From Neospora caninum Liverpool (Eukaryota > Apicomplexa > Conoidasida > Eucoccidiorida > Sarcocystidae): a stretch of 64,000 bases of DNA. Each line of letters starts with the position of its first letter. Position 1 is the first letter of the stretch. Under the pieces are notes generated by a model. It saw only the letters and a list, made by a program, of their open reading frames with translations, was not told the DNA's origin and did no database searches. Position numbers and translations under genes: made by a program. Location of the stretch: contig NC_018394.1 of NCBI RefSeq assembly GCF_000208865.1, forward strand, positions 2,731,797 through 2,795,796, in the 5' to 3' direction. Of the stretch, positions 27,035-38,600 are shown in pieces.

Positions 27035-29322
27035 TTAGACATCAGGATTAGCCTCCGTAGCCTCCATCTTCATGGCCTTGCCTTCGGGCTCCGGTAGGGT
27101 GCAGTTGTTCGCGTAGTAGTTCGCCAACACCGTCTCCAGTTGGGTGACATACATCGACAAACAGTTGCTCCCTTCACTCCTGAAACGCCCACCGACACCG
27201 CATTCCAAACACGTATACACGCGTGAGTAGTCACGTGCGTTGATACCTTTGTATGCACATGCAAATGCATGTACGCCTGTGAATATACCGCAAAGATGTA
27301 GAGAACCGTTGAGAGCGGCGGCACGGACTTCGCTGTTAGGTTGCAGTGGTTGGGCAATTCTGACTGCGTCTCGCTCGAGGGACCCTAAAGCGCGAGCGCG
27401 GGTTCTGACTCGTTTCTTCAGAGTGAAGAACGAACAGACAACCACGGAGGTTTTCAAGCTCGGACGCATCTCAAGACAAAATGGCCGCGTGTGAGGCCTC
27501 TCGACTCTCAACCCTCGCTTTTTTGCGTCTCTTTACAGCACTGCACTCCACGTACTTTTGCTGCATCGCGACGAGAAGCGGACTGAGGTGTTTCTGAATC
27601 ACATCGATGATCTTCTGGAACTGCCTCCTGTACACCTGAAGCGCCGCCGGCCCCGCCACCTTCAGCCCCTCGACCAGCACACAGGCGCAAACCCTGCGCG
27701 CAGCTTTTGGACTCGCCAAGTTCAGGTTGACGAAGCGAGCGAACCAGGACCAGATCTCATCTTCCTCTGCATTTAAATCGGCACAGACACCGATCAAAAA
27801 CAAATGAGCGTGACAAAATCTCGATCCGCCTTGTCCGACTTGAGGCGAACGCACCGGCGTGATGCTCAACGCAGGAAACCGAGCACCACGGCCGCCCCCC
27901 GCTGACACGTCTGAAGAGCCTCCAGCACACGGAGGCGAACGCACTGCGACCGTGTTTCATCTATTCTCTCCTCGAGGAGCGACGCATGGATGATTTCTGT
28001 GCAAAACTCTGGCGAGTTCGGCTATGATATGGGAGGGCTCGCACAATCCACACTTTCAATCCACGACTTTGCCCTCCCCCCCCCACCGCCCCCCCCCCGC
28101 CCTTCCCCCGCGATGGAGTGCGCCTCCCGTGTCGCCCTCTGTGCAGAGATGCAGCGTGAACGCGCTTCTTCGTGGCTTCGAGAAGCGACGCAGGCGCGAT
28201 CGTTGCTGAGAAGGCGTCGGTGGAACAACGTGGACTATAACAGCGGTCAGGGGATCTCTGGGGGCAATCTTTGCATGTGCACGCGACAGACGCGAGGGTG
28301 CATCTGCTCGGCGGAACGGAGGATTGGAGAAAGAACTGGAAGGACACGTGGAGGTACGGACTGTGTGCGGCGACAAGGTAGGCCAGCCAGAGACGCAGGC
28401 ACGCGGCCATGCGCGCGAAAAAAACTTCTTCGTCTTCGCCGTCTCTCTGACCGCGCACCCTCCGGAACTGCTCCAGAGACATGTCCTGAGAAGCACCAGA
28501 CCAGAAGCGTGAAGCGCGGCGACGAGTTATGGAATGGGCCATCAACATAAGACACGCAAAAACGCTGGGGTGCCGTGAAAAACATCTCAAGGTCTGCCTG
28601 CTTCTCGAGGGCGGGGCGGGCCGTCGTCCTCGAACAGTGGAAATATCGGAGAAAACGAGGACGGTTCGCAAAGACGCGGCACAGCGGGAAACACACTGGA
28701 CGCCAGAGACAGCAAGAGGAATGACCGACTGGCGGAGGACGAAAAGAAGCCTACCGGTTTCTTGCGGTAGTAGAAGGCTGCAGCGTAGCAGCATGTCGCG
28801 TACATGTGGGCGCGCAGCCACCGTTCAAGAGCAGGGTCTTCTTGAATCAGTCTGAAGAATGCACAGAAATGGCAATTTCAGCGTGCAGCCGGAACGCGGA
28901 AAACGAGGCACCACCCGCAAGGCAACTCCCACAACAATGGCGGCGGATACCAAAACAGAAACCCACAGATCCCGATCGGACAGGTGTACATACACTTATG
29001 GACTGTGCAGTGTAGCGACTCAAACTGTACACAAATGAACGCATGGGTCGCTCTAAACGGGTGAGAATATGCCTTTGATTCCGCGTGCTGGAACGCGACG
29101 TACCCGCGAACCAAAAAAGCGTACGCCCACGCAGCACTTGGTCTCGCGCTAACCTGAAAAAGGCAACCCGAGGAGGGGACAAAATCACATTCATAACTCA
29201 AGTTCAAAACAGAACACAGACACGAAGGAAAAAGTTACCAATTCAGTGTTCTGGCCCTCCTGGAAAGCGACACACATGCTTCCTTACTCACAAGTGGCTA
29301 TACATGTTTATCCACGTATCTG

Positions 29323-29357
<35 letters not shown>

Positions 29358-32300
29358 AACACCCAGCCAGTGTATGCGAGGCAGTCCGTACACACACTTA
29401 CTTACAACCATAGCTGTACCCATCCATATATATATATATATATATATATTTGCCATCCATACCTATATACATACACATATATATACATATATATTTGAGT
29501 ATGTGAGCAGACCACCCGAGCTAGCCTCTCCCATCCTGGCGCAACGACACATTTGTTCTGACGCATGCCCAGGGCGACCGTGGAACACCCACCGACCCGA
29601 TACGCATGCACGAAGATATCTGTATATATGAATATATATATATATATATTCACGCAGATTCGGCGTTTCGATCTCTTGTTCTCAAGCTGAAGTGGGGGAG
29701 CAGCGCATGCACGCAGATGCGCATGCAAACACGTTGTTTCTCTTTTCCAAAGGAACGCAGAAAACGCGTTCTTCGCACCTGGCCGCCCTTCTCTGTGAGC
29801 TGGAGAAGCCGATCGCACAGCTGCCAGCGGAAGAAATTCAAAGCTTCTTGTTGTCCAGCTTTCAACTGACGCTGGAACCCGCGGAGTGTCTCGCAGGTCT
29901 GAGGCAGGGCGAGAAACACAGAGAAGGCGAGGGCAGATAAAGAAGGGAAAGGCGCGACGAGGAAGAGGCGATTCCCGACCCAGAGACGCATGCATGTGGA
30001 AGTAAGTCAACTGATAACAAGGCGCAGAACAGAGGGGACCCAGTCCACAGACAGGCGACAGGGGCGGCTACGTTCGTGACGGCGTCGTTTGCGAGGAAAT
30101 GTTGGCTGCTCGCCTGGTTGCTCGCCTTGTCAGATCGCTTCAAAGACAAAACACCTTTACTTTTCACACGGAACAGAGGAAGAGACACACTCTGATGACT
30201 TGCGAGGTCGTGCTCGCCAACTGGTTCAGCGCGGTGTTGATCTTCTTCTTGATGTCGATTCTCAAAGTCTTGACTTGCGCCTCAGTCAGGCCCTGAACAC
30301 ACGGGACAAGAACAGACCAGAAGCAAAACGCTCGGATCGCTCTCCAGAGCGCTGGGCCTTTAACGCACAGTGTCGGTGCAAAGGTTTTTTGCCTGACGCA
30401 TCGACGCAAAAAGGGACCGGAAAACAAGCTTTCCTCCAACCTTTCAGCGGCGGCGTTTCGGATATGGAGATGTTAAAGACGAGAGGCACGGTAGGTCCAT
30501 TGTGGGACACTTCATGCTCAAGACACAGACGCAAACACGGCCCTTCCCGTTCCCTCCCTAGAGCCCCTGTGCATACATCGATCCCTGTATGGAAATGCAT
30601 AAATGTTGCGATTTGGAAGCATCGCGAAGAAAGGAAAGAGAAACGAGACAGAAGGTGTCTCTTTGCGGCCGAGGAAAAGACAGAAACACCCTCGGATCCA
30701 ACGGTATGAGAGCCCCGCTGAGCGCCTGGCAGCATGCCCTGCGACTGTCTGCACACTCGAAACTGCATGCGCGGCTGCGACACCGACAGCCGAGCTGCAT
30801 CTTGAACACATTTGCGGACGAGAAAGAGGGCGCTTCGCGCTTACTTGGAGATGCGTCAGCGTGGTCTCGCGGGTGCGTCCAGCTTCTTGAAGAAGGACAG
30901 CAACCTCCTTCACATACGCGCCGTTCCCGGACGGGTCGGAGGCGTTGGGCAGATACGCAGCCATCGGATCGGCAGCTGGTAGAGCAGGCGGAGAACGTTC
31001 AAAGAAACAACTCAAAATGAAGAAAGGAAAACAAACGAAGCTGTGCGGCAGTGAATTCTCCAGACGCCTGGACACGAAGTCGAACACGACATGGAGACGA
31101 AGCGGAGAAACGAAAGGCGGGGCGTACGAACAAGTGCCCACTGAAAGGGAGAAGGCCGCAAACGGCAAACACCCAAGAGCGGAGAGGAAGGAACAGGAGA
31201 AAAGAAGAACGAGAGTCGAGGCAGAGACAAGCGCACGGAGAGACGCGTTCAGGTCCAGCTCCACTGGGAAGACAGGAAAGGCAGGAAGGGGACGGAGAAA
31301 AAGTTACCTTCCTGTTCCGTCGACAACTTGGCAGAAGATGGCGTTGGTGCAGAGCCAGTTTGTGCTGCCTCCTCTTGTTTCTTCAGCTCTGCCTTCTTCC
31401 GCTCTTCTTCCTTCTTCCGCTCTTCTTCCTTCTTCCGCTCTTCTTCCTTCTTCCGCTCCTCTTCCTTCTTCCGCTCCTCTTCCCGCTTCCGCTCTTCTTC
31501 CTTCTTCAGCTCCTCTTGCTTTCTCCTCTCCTCTTCTTCCTTTCTGCGTCGCTCCTCTTCCTTCCTCGCCTTCTCCGCCGCTTCCTGCGCCTTCCTCTCC
31601 GCCTCTGCTCGCTCCCGGCGAATCCTTTCTTCTTCTTCCCGTCGTTTCCGTTCTTGGCAGACAATCAAAAACAGATCGACGGCAGAAACATATCGCACAC
31701 GTGGGGAATGGCACGTCTCAAAAACTTCCTACACTGCCCAAGACCCCACAAAACACAAAGACCCCGTCTGCAAACCACCTCGCAGCCGCGGTTTTACATA
31801 TCTATCTATATCTATATCTATATCTATATCTATATCTATATCTATCTATCTTTATCTATCTATATCTATATCTATCTATATCTATCTATATACCAATGCA
31901 TATATATACATGTGCGGCGGGTGTGTATTTGGGCTATGTCCACTCTCACCCCTTATTGCTCCCTTTCTGTTTTCCTTCTCTCGTCTCTTCCTCCCTCTCA
32001 TCTATATCGTTTCGCCTCTTTCGTCCCATCTCAGGGTTTGTTGTTCTGCGTCGTTCATCCCTCTTCATCTGCATTTCTCTGTTTTCTCGCGAATCCGCCG
32101 CCGCACCTCTTTCCATCTCCACCCTCTTTCTCTCTTCTTCTTCGGCTTTCAAGCGCTCCACAAAGATCGCGTCTTCAGATTGTCGCGCAGCCTCGAGAGC
32201 CTCCCGTTGCCGCGCGTACTCCTCCTGCCTCCGCAGTCCCTTCGTGCCGGAAGATTTCTTCGTCTTCGGCACCTTCGCCTCTTCCCCGCGCCCTCGCTCG

Positions 32301-32956
32301 CCTCCCTCGGGCGCATGCGGCCGTCGGTCTCTCCCACAAGTTCCCAAGGTGTCTGTACACCTCAGGCGCGAGGCGTGCGCTGCAGCCGACAGCGAAACGA
32401 GGAAGGCTTCGCGCTTTGCATGCTCCAGGAAGCAATTTGTCGCGGTCGGCGCGCCCCCGTCTTCGCGCTTTACAGAACGGTCGCCATCGACCCCGCGCGC
32501 TGAGTTCCTGAAGGAAGGTCCGGGAGGCGAGACCCCAGAAGAGATTGAGTCAGATCGGCTAATGCACGGAGAAGGCAGAACGAGACGCGGAGGGTCATAC
32601 AGCCCCGGATCGAAGCGGAAAGCGCGCACTTGCTTCGTCAGGCGACGAAGCTGCGGAGGCACGCCTTTGGGAGTCTGAGACGAACGAGAGAAAGAGGAGA
32701 ATGAGGGTGAGGGACAAGAGGGAGAGGGGGGAGAGGAAGACGGGGGAGACGAAGAGGGCGCAGGAGGCGACGCCGAGGCATCGCTTCTGGGGGGAGACGG
32801 TCGCGGTCGTCTAGCAAGGGCTGGAGCCTCGGCGGGGGAATCTTGATCCGTTTGCGTTGTCCGCGAACGCAGGTGTATCCGCTGGCCCGAAGCGTCGAGC
32901 GCAGGGAGGCGGCAAAAGTCGAGAGACCCTCCAAAGACGGACGGTTGCCAGTACAT
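27035..32956 (-). CDS. GLE1: GLE1, nuclear-pore mRNA-export factor
   Basis: GLE1 binds inositol hexakisphosphate and activates the DEAD-box helicase DBP5 at the cytoplasmic face of the nuclear pore, driving mRNP release. Exons 32107-32956, 31308-31652, 30845-30975, 30191-30292, 29779-29898, 29239-29259, 29125-29153, 28755-28851, 28362-28485, 27556-27766 and 27035-27179 join in phase to 724 residues. About 230 disordered residues lead into a long charged coiled coil (about 235-385, built of EEERKK-type repeats). The GLE1 domain follows (about 410-720): GLTEAQVKTLRIDIKKKIN, ETLRGFQRQLKAGQQEALNF, DMSLEQFRRVRG, EEDEIWSWFARFVNLN, YVTQLETVLANYYANNCTLP. These line up in order with human GLE1, including the stretch crossing the two micro-exons. 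The donor of exon 30191-30292 has an alternative three codons away. A 5' UTR intron is possible. Confidence 0.85.
29325..29354. repeat. (AT)n microsatellite in GLE1 intron
   Basis: A TA run lies in the 29260-29778 intron. Confidence 0.95.
29425..29495. repeat. (AT)n and ATACAT microsatellite in GLE1 intron
   Basis: A second AT tract plus degenerate ATACATAT units in the same intron. A third short tract is at about 29630-29650. Confidence 0.9.
31391..31510 (-). repeat. 18-bp coding repeat in GLE1 coiled coil
   Basis: Near-identical 18-bp units encode EEERKK-type hexapeptides on the minus strand. They extend a charged helix, so copy number may vary between strains. Confidence 0.85.
31797..31895. 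repeat. TATCTA hexanucleotide satellite in GLE1 intron
   Basis: About 100 bp of TATCTA/TATCTATA units lie in the intron between exons 31308-31652 and 32107-32956. Confidence 0.95.
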
Positions 32957-33139
32957 TTTGGCTGCTGCGTTTTCCTAAAGAGACGTGTTTTAGACAAAAG
33001 AGCGAACGAGTGGAAAACGCCGTCGCGCGGTGGGTTGCGACGCGTTTTACTGGCGCAGTCTGCGCACAGAATACACACTGAGGGGAGAGACTACAGAAGA
33101 GCGCAATCACGGAACTGAAAAGGAAAAGCAGTAGCGAAG

Positions 33140-33253
33140 TGCATGCCGCTGGAGACAGTTTCATCTCATGGCGATCCGGCGGTTGAACACGAGCGAAAGG
33201 AGAACGAGAGGGAACGAGCTGGACCTCCCATCACCGCAGAGAAATCTGCATGC
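33140..33253. promoter_or_regulatory. two TGCATGC words upstream of GLE1
   Basis: TGCATGC occurs at 33140-33146 and 33247-33253, about 185 and 290 bp upstream of the proposed GLE1 start. The word is a known Toxoplasma promoter element. A third copy is near 34358. Confidence 0.45.
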
Positions 33254-34897
33254 GTCTTGAGCCCAGCGAGGGCGGAAACGGAAACCGCGGAAAAGCGAGG
33301 ACTGGAGAAGACAGAGACTCCGAACTAGCAGACGGGGTGAGGGGGCTTTACAAAAGGTCCAAGAAAAGGAGAAGGAAGATACCCTAGACAACAAAGAGAG
33401 ACGACAAAAAGAAAGAGGAAAACGAACATAGAATTCGCCAGCGAAGAAGAGAACGCTCAATTCGCGCTTCACCTTTGGATCGGCGAAGAACACGGAAAGA
33501 TGCAGAACTGATTCGGAAGAGAGAAGGAGAGAGAAAGCGCAGGAAGAAAGAGAGGAAGCACTCGGCAGTGGTTCCAGGAACTGGAAGTACCTCCCGAGAA
33601 AGACGGAGTTGCGATTTACAGACGAAACACTCAACCGCTCTTTTCATCCACAGCGAGGAAAACGTAGACACCATAAAGTGCACTGCCTCTCAAGTATTCA
33701 TACAATGCATCTATATATGTATGTATGTATGAATATGTACGTGATGATCGACACTTCCATGGATGTACGTGCGTAGATGTGACCTCCACCTTTTGGAGTT
33801 TTTTTTTGTAGATGAATGAAGAAGCGATGACAAAATCGGAAATACGAGAAGAGGCAAAGAGGGACACGCGTCAAGGAAAGTGAAGACGCGACAGAGCAGA
33901 TTTGCGAGGCAAATCACGCGTTCGGCGTTCCTCTCTCTCGTTTGTGAAAGAGGGGAACGATCGCCAGAAAAGGACATGCGTTTCGGCCTGTCACGCGGCG
34001 ATGTCTTCCCCGTTTGACCATTTCGCGACACCGGAAGGCCGTCCGCAGACCGTAGAGAAGAGCGAAGCGAAGAAAATCGAGAGAAAGAAAGCGAAGCCGA
34101 CACAGAAGAGAGAGAAAAGAGGGAAAACAAAGAAGAGAGACTAAGGAGAGGCGACAAAGAACAAAGGGAAAAGATGCCGAGAGGAAGCAACGCGCCGAAG
34201 CCAGCGACATGGAGCCCTACTCTGCAGTGTAGGGGAAAAACATGCCCGTTGCTCGGTGCACAGAGACTGGATTCTGTTGAGAGACATGTCCCTTTTTAGC
34301 GTCTCCTGAACCAGAAGAGAAAGAAGACAAGTTCCTCTGGGTGCTTCTCTCGCCAGTGCATGCAAGCAACCTTTTTCTCGCGCTGTGCAGGAAGCGCGTA
34401 CATGCGCGCGGGTGTGCGGTCCCGGAGGGATTTTACAGAAAAGTTCAGTTTGGAGGTGGGAGATTTCCGAGAGAGCGAGAGGGAAGACATCCACCTCAGG
34501 CGTTGACGCATTTCTTCCAGAAGAGCTCCTGACCGTTATGCGTCTTTGGCGAAAAAATTACCTCCCGTTTCTCTCTTTTTTGACTCGCCAGAAGTCTTTT
34601 TCACGATCGCCAGCGCACATGCAAACGCGACTGAGGCTCTCGGCTGTCTAGACAGCTCGTCCCAGCGGCCGGGAAGAGTATGCAGTTTCTCTGAGGGAGA
34701 CGGGAAACATAGAAGTGATCCATTCGACAGGCGAAAGGACCTTTCTGTTTAGGGCATTTATGCCACCGAGAGAGAGAGAGGTGAGAAGACACCACGCGTG
34801 CGTGGACGCGGCCGCTGAGAAACCGATGTTCTGCTGAGGCATACCCGCTCGCAAACGAGAGAAACGTGGTAAGTCAGAGAAGAAAACTGCCACCTAA

Positions 34898-34969
34898 GAG
34901 AGCCAGAAAGCTAAAGCGAGCCAGAAAGCTAAAGCGAGACAGAAAGCTAAAGCGAGACAGAAAGCTAAA
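34898..34969. repeat. 18-bp tandem repeat, four copies
   Basis: The unit GAGCCAGAAAGCTAAAGC is repeated four times head to tail with one or two substitutions. It lies outside any gene called. There are no spacers, so it is not a CRISPR array. Confidence 0.9.
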
Positions 34970-35659
34970 GTTAGAAGACACTGCGTTGGCGTCGTCAGGA
35001 GGGCTGCGGCCCTAACTTTCTGCTGACTAGCGAGGGACGGCTGCGATGCCGCAAAAAGGCAAAACCGAACAGAGACGTGCAGAGCTAGCTGAAGGACTGC
35101 GGAGTTGCTTCCAGAATAGAAGAGGGGGAAATCGTTTCACTCCGGACATGCTGCGTTTGCCTGTCAAGTGTTTCGACTAACGCAACGTGCACGGAGACGC
35201 CGAAAAGGATCGAAGCGACTAGGGGATTTCAGCGCGTTAAGAAAGTTCCCAGACAGCAGAGACGAATGTGGGGAAAGGCAGACACGTAGAATCAGGAACA
35301 GTCTCAATGGTAGACTGTTGGACAGTTCACGTGTCGATTTCGATTCGTTCTTCGATGCGGGAAGAGCGAGGAGAACCGCGCAGAAAGACTGTTCTGCTGT
35401 CACGGGTCGCCGCCTGGCGACGCTGCTAGTTTCGCGGTGTCCTTACACGTGAACGGCATTCACGGGAAAAGTGAATTCCCGGTTTAGAACGCCAGGCCGA
35501 GAGAGGAACTCCAAAAGGTCTCGACCACACGAAACACGACTTGACGGAGACTGGAGACACGAACGCGTGAGAGTTTTCAAACCTTCCGTTCGCGACTAAA
35601 AACGAGACTAAAGAGAACTCTGCTTTTTCCCGACGTCCGTCCACGTTCTGGGCCTGCGG

Positions 35660-38600
35660 TTAAGAGACTGTTGCGTCTGCGAGACAATAGTGAATCGGCC
35701 GCAAAACAATGATCTGATGGAAACAACGCAGAATCTCTGGCGGCACACTTTCCGGGTGTATGCTGATCGTGCATAAGAGGGGTACCCCGACGTGGTGTAC
35801 ATACACCTCAACGAGTGTCTCGAAAAACTGCGCAAGATTCCTCTGGACCTCGTGAGCCGGCGAGTCGTCCTCAGACGATCCGCCGTCGCCAAAGTCGCTA
35901 CTCAACTCGCTGCTGTCGTCACGCGGAAGCGTTTCACAAGAGAAGTTACTGTCGCTTTCCTCCGAGGACGAGGCAAAGACATCGGCGGCTCCATTCTCGC
36001 TCATCTGCGCAGACGCACCAACTGCAAGTGACGCGTGTGGAGTCGGAGCGTGAGCATCCGTGCATCTTCGCTCATCCTCACAGGCGACCGCAGACCTGGC
36101 GGTTTCGCCGGAATCCACAGACAGTTCCGTTTTTACTTTTCCTTCCTCCTTATGATTTTCACATTCGCCGTCTCTGGTCTCTTCAGCTCCGATCGCATCG
36201 CTTTCCGTGTCGCGTTCCGTTTCGCTTCTTTTCGCGCTCTCTCGCCTTCCTCTCCCTCGCCCGTCCACTTCGCTCGCGTCTTTGCCTTCGCGCTGGCTCC
36301 CGGTCTCGCTCGCCGCATTCTCGTCGTTTCGATTCGCTCTCCGGGTCGCCTTCTGGACCTCATCTTCCCACAGTTTTCCCCGGAGTCCCAGGGCTGCGTC
36401 CAAACCTTCGATGCACACCGCAGCATGAGGAGACGTTCCGGCGGCGTCGACAAAAATCTTCAGCAAGGCGCGTTGAGATCCTCCTACGACCGCTTGAAGA
36501 AGCTCCCCGACATGCGTGTGAATCACGCCTGCTGATCCTCCACCTCGGCGGCTTGGTCTGTTTCCGTTCTTCCTCTCCAGCGCGCGTTCGCTCCCCCGTT
36601 CGCCGTTTATCTCCTCGCTCTCGTCCTCGCTTTCGCCAGCGAACCCGCCACCGAAGAGCTCCCCGAGTGCATGCAGAAGCGTCGTCTTGCCGCTTCCAGT
36701 TGGGCCACAGATGAGAATTGCTCGAGGCGCCTTCTCGGAAACAAGGGACCCGCGGGGTATCCGCGCGGGAGGAGATTCCTGGAGCCTGCCGCATGCGTTT
36801 GTCTCTTGGATCGCGCGCGCCTCTCGGGAGGCACGATCTGCATGCGGCGCGCTGCGCCCTGCCTCTCGGGATCTCGCCTCTTCGTTTTGTCGCGTGTTGT
36901 GTTGCGCGCTCTGTTGGCGACGCGGGGGGGACAGCGGCACGCGCAGAAGCAACTGCACGTTCCGTGGGGGGAGAAACTGAATCGCAGGCAGGCCCCGTCT
37001 TCGCAAAACCTGCTCGAACAAGGCCAGATGGCCGCACTCAGACGACGCAGAAAACGCGTCTTCTCTGCCTTTGTCTTCTCTGTCTTTGTCTTCTCTGTCT
37101 TTGTCGTCTCTGTCTCTGTCCTCTCTCTCTTCGTCGTGTATTTCGCTTTGCTCGCCGGCGTATCGGGTTTCGGGAAAGTTGGACGAGTCGGGCTGTCTCG
37201 TTCTCGTGGAGAGCCTTGGCGACGCCGAGTCTCCGAGTCGCCCTCCGTCGCCACGTTTTCGAGTTCCCGCGCATCCTAGCGCCGCCCACACAGCCTGTCG
37301 AGCAGCGCAAAGTGAACGCGGGGATCGGGAGTGAGGCGGAGACGAGGCGAAGAGAGGAGGAGGGAGGCGAGAAAGAGAAAACGGATAAGAGCGCGATGGA
37401 CAACTCGCGGCCTGGTCTGCATGCGGAGTCGCCGAGGCAGAAAACGCAGAGGGAGAAGACGAAGCAGAGAAGGAACCAGAGGAAGAACTAGAGGACGGAA
37501 CAGAGGACGACAACGCGGCAGGACAAGAGGAAGAACTAAAGGGAGAACTAGAGGAAGAACTAGAGGAAGAAGTAGAGGAAAACGTAGAGGAAGACGCCGA
37601 GTGACGAGAATGCCAGGGAGACGCGGGTGAAGGCAGCGAGCGCAGATGACTTCCGTCCCCTCCCCGAAGATGCCGTTTCTGATGTCTCGAGTATGTGCGC
37701 CCAAGGCCGGCCTGTTTCTTCCACAGACTTAAAATGTTCCTTTCTCTGTCATCAAGAAAGCAGTCGCCTTCCTCGCCTTCTGGAATCCACTGGAAGGGGT
37801 CCAGAGGGGCATGGACTGTCGAGGTATAAACACGTGGCCGGCAGCCTTCCGCTTCGCCGCTCCGCCCCACAGGGGAAAGCCCGCCCTTGCCCAGCCTCCT
37901 TTCCTCTAAATGCGGCGTTTCCCCTTCTTCCCATCGTGCTCGGCTCTCGCGGTTTCCTGCCTCCCCCACCAGTCCTGTTGGATCTCCTGCGACGGCGCAC
38001 GGCCTGTCGCCACCCTGCAAAACACCACCCTGCAAAACCCATCTCAGAGGTTCATCCCAGTTTTCTTCGCACTCCAAGATCGGCGCATCTGCAAGAGCTG
38101 CAAGCGCGCCAAGAGCTGCCTCGCGATAGACTTCCATTTTGTCCTCATCATTCTCATCTTCTTCACCTTCTTTGTCTTCTTCCCATTCTTCGTCTTCTTC
38201 GCCTTCTTTCTCTTCTTCATCTTCGGCGTTGACGGGCATCCCTTTGGGCGTCTCCGTCCCTCCGGAGTCGGCGTTTTCGCGCTTCGGGGACGAGATTGAG
38301 AGCTCGAGGTCGCGCGCGACGCCTTGCCGCAGTGTGCTGCCGCGTCCCCGCCGCGCAGGCACACGACTGGCGCCACTGCGTCTGCATGAACCGCTCGAAA
38401 TTCGCCAAAAGGGAAAGTGGAGAGAAAACGCCCGCTGGAAGACAGACCCCGGTCGCAGGGGGAGTCGCAGAAGAGCAATGACAAAGGCGCGAGAAGGCGG
38501 CGCAGAACCGGGAGAAGAGGACAGCCCGGCGGCGGAACCGGCAGGGAGCGTCGGAAACCACGAGGGCCTGTTTGAACACTTCCGCGAGTCGCTGCTGGCG

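Larger units (their letters stand above)
32957..35659. other. intergenic: GLE1 promoter side and 3' flank of AAA-like gene
   Basis: Purine-rich on the plus strand, with microsatellite-like ATGT around 33715-33730 and the tandem repeat at 34898-34969. Minus-strand frames at 33161-33634 and 34141-34494 are low-complexity and match nothing I know, so no gene is called. Confidence 0.45.

Noticed and set aside
27260..27410. Extra GLE1 exon containing NSEVRAAALNGSLHLCG
   Set aside because: The splice from 27556 directly to 27179 keeps phase and gives a better alignment to the end of human GLE1. Inclusion would need weaker sites and insert unrelated residues.
30945..32678. 577-codon plus-strand frame over the GLE1 region
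   Set aside because: Antisense shadow of the Glu/Lys/Arg-rich coiled coil, reading as Ser/Leu/Phe repeats. It also crosses a TATCTA satellite that lies in a GLE1 intron.
34898..34969. CRISPR-like array
   Set aside because: Units are directly adjacent without spacers, and the genome is eukaryotic.
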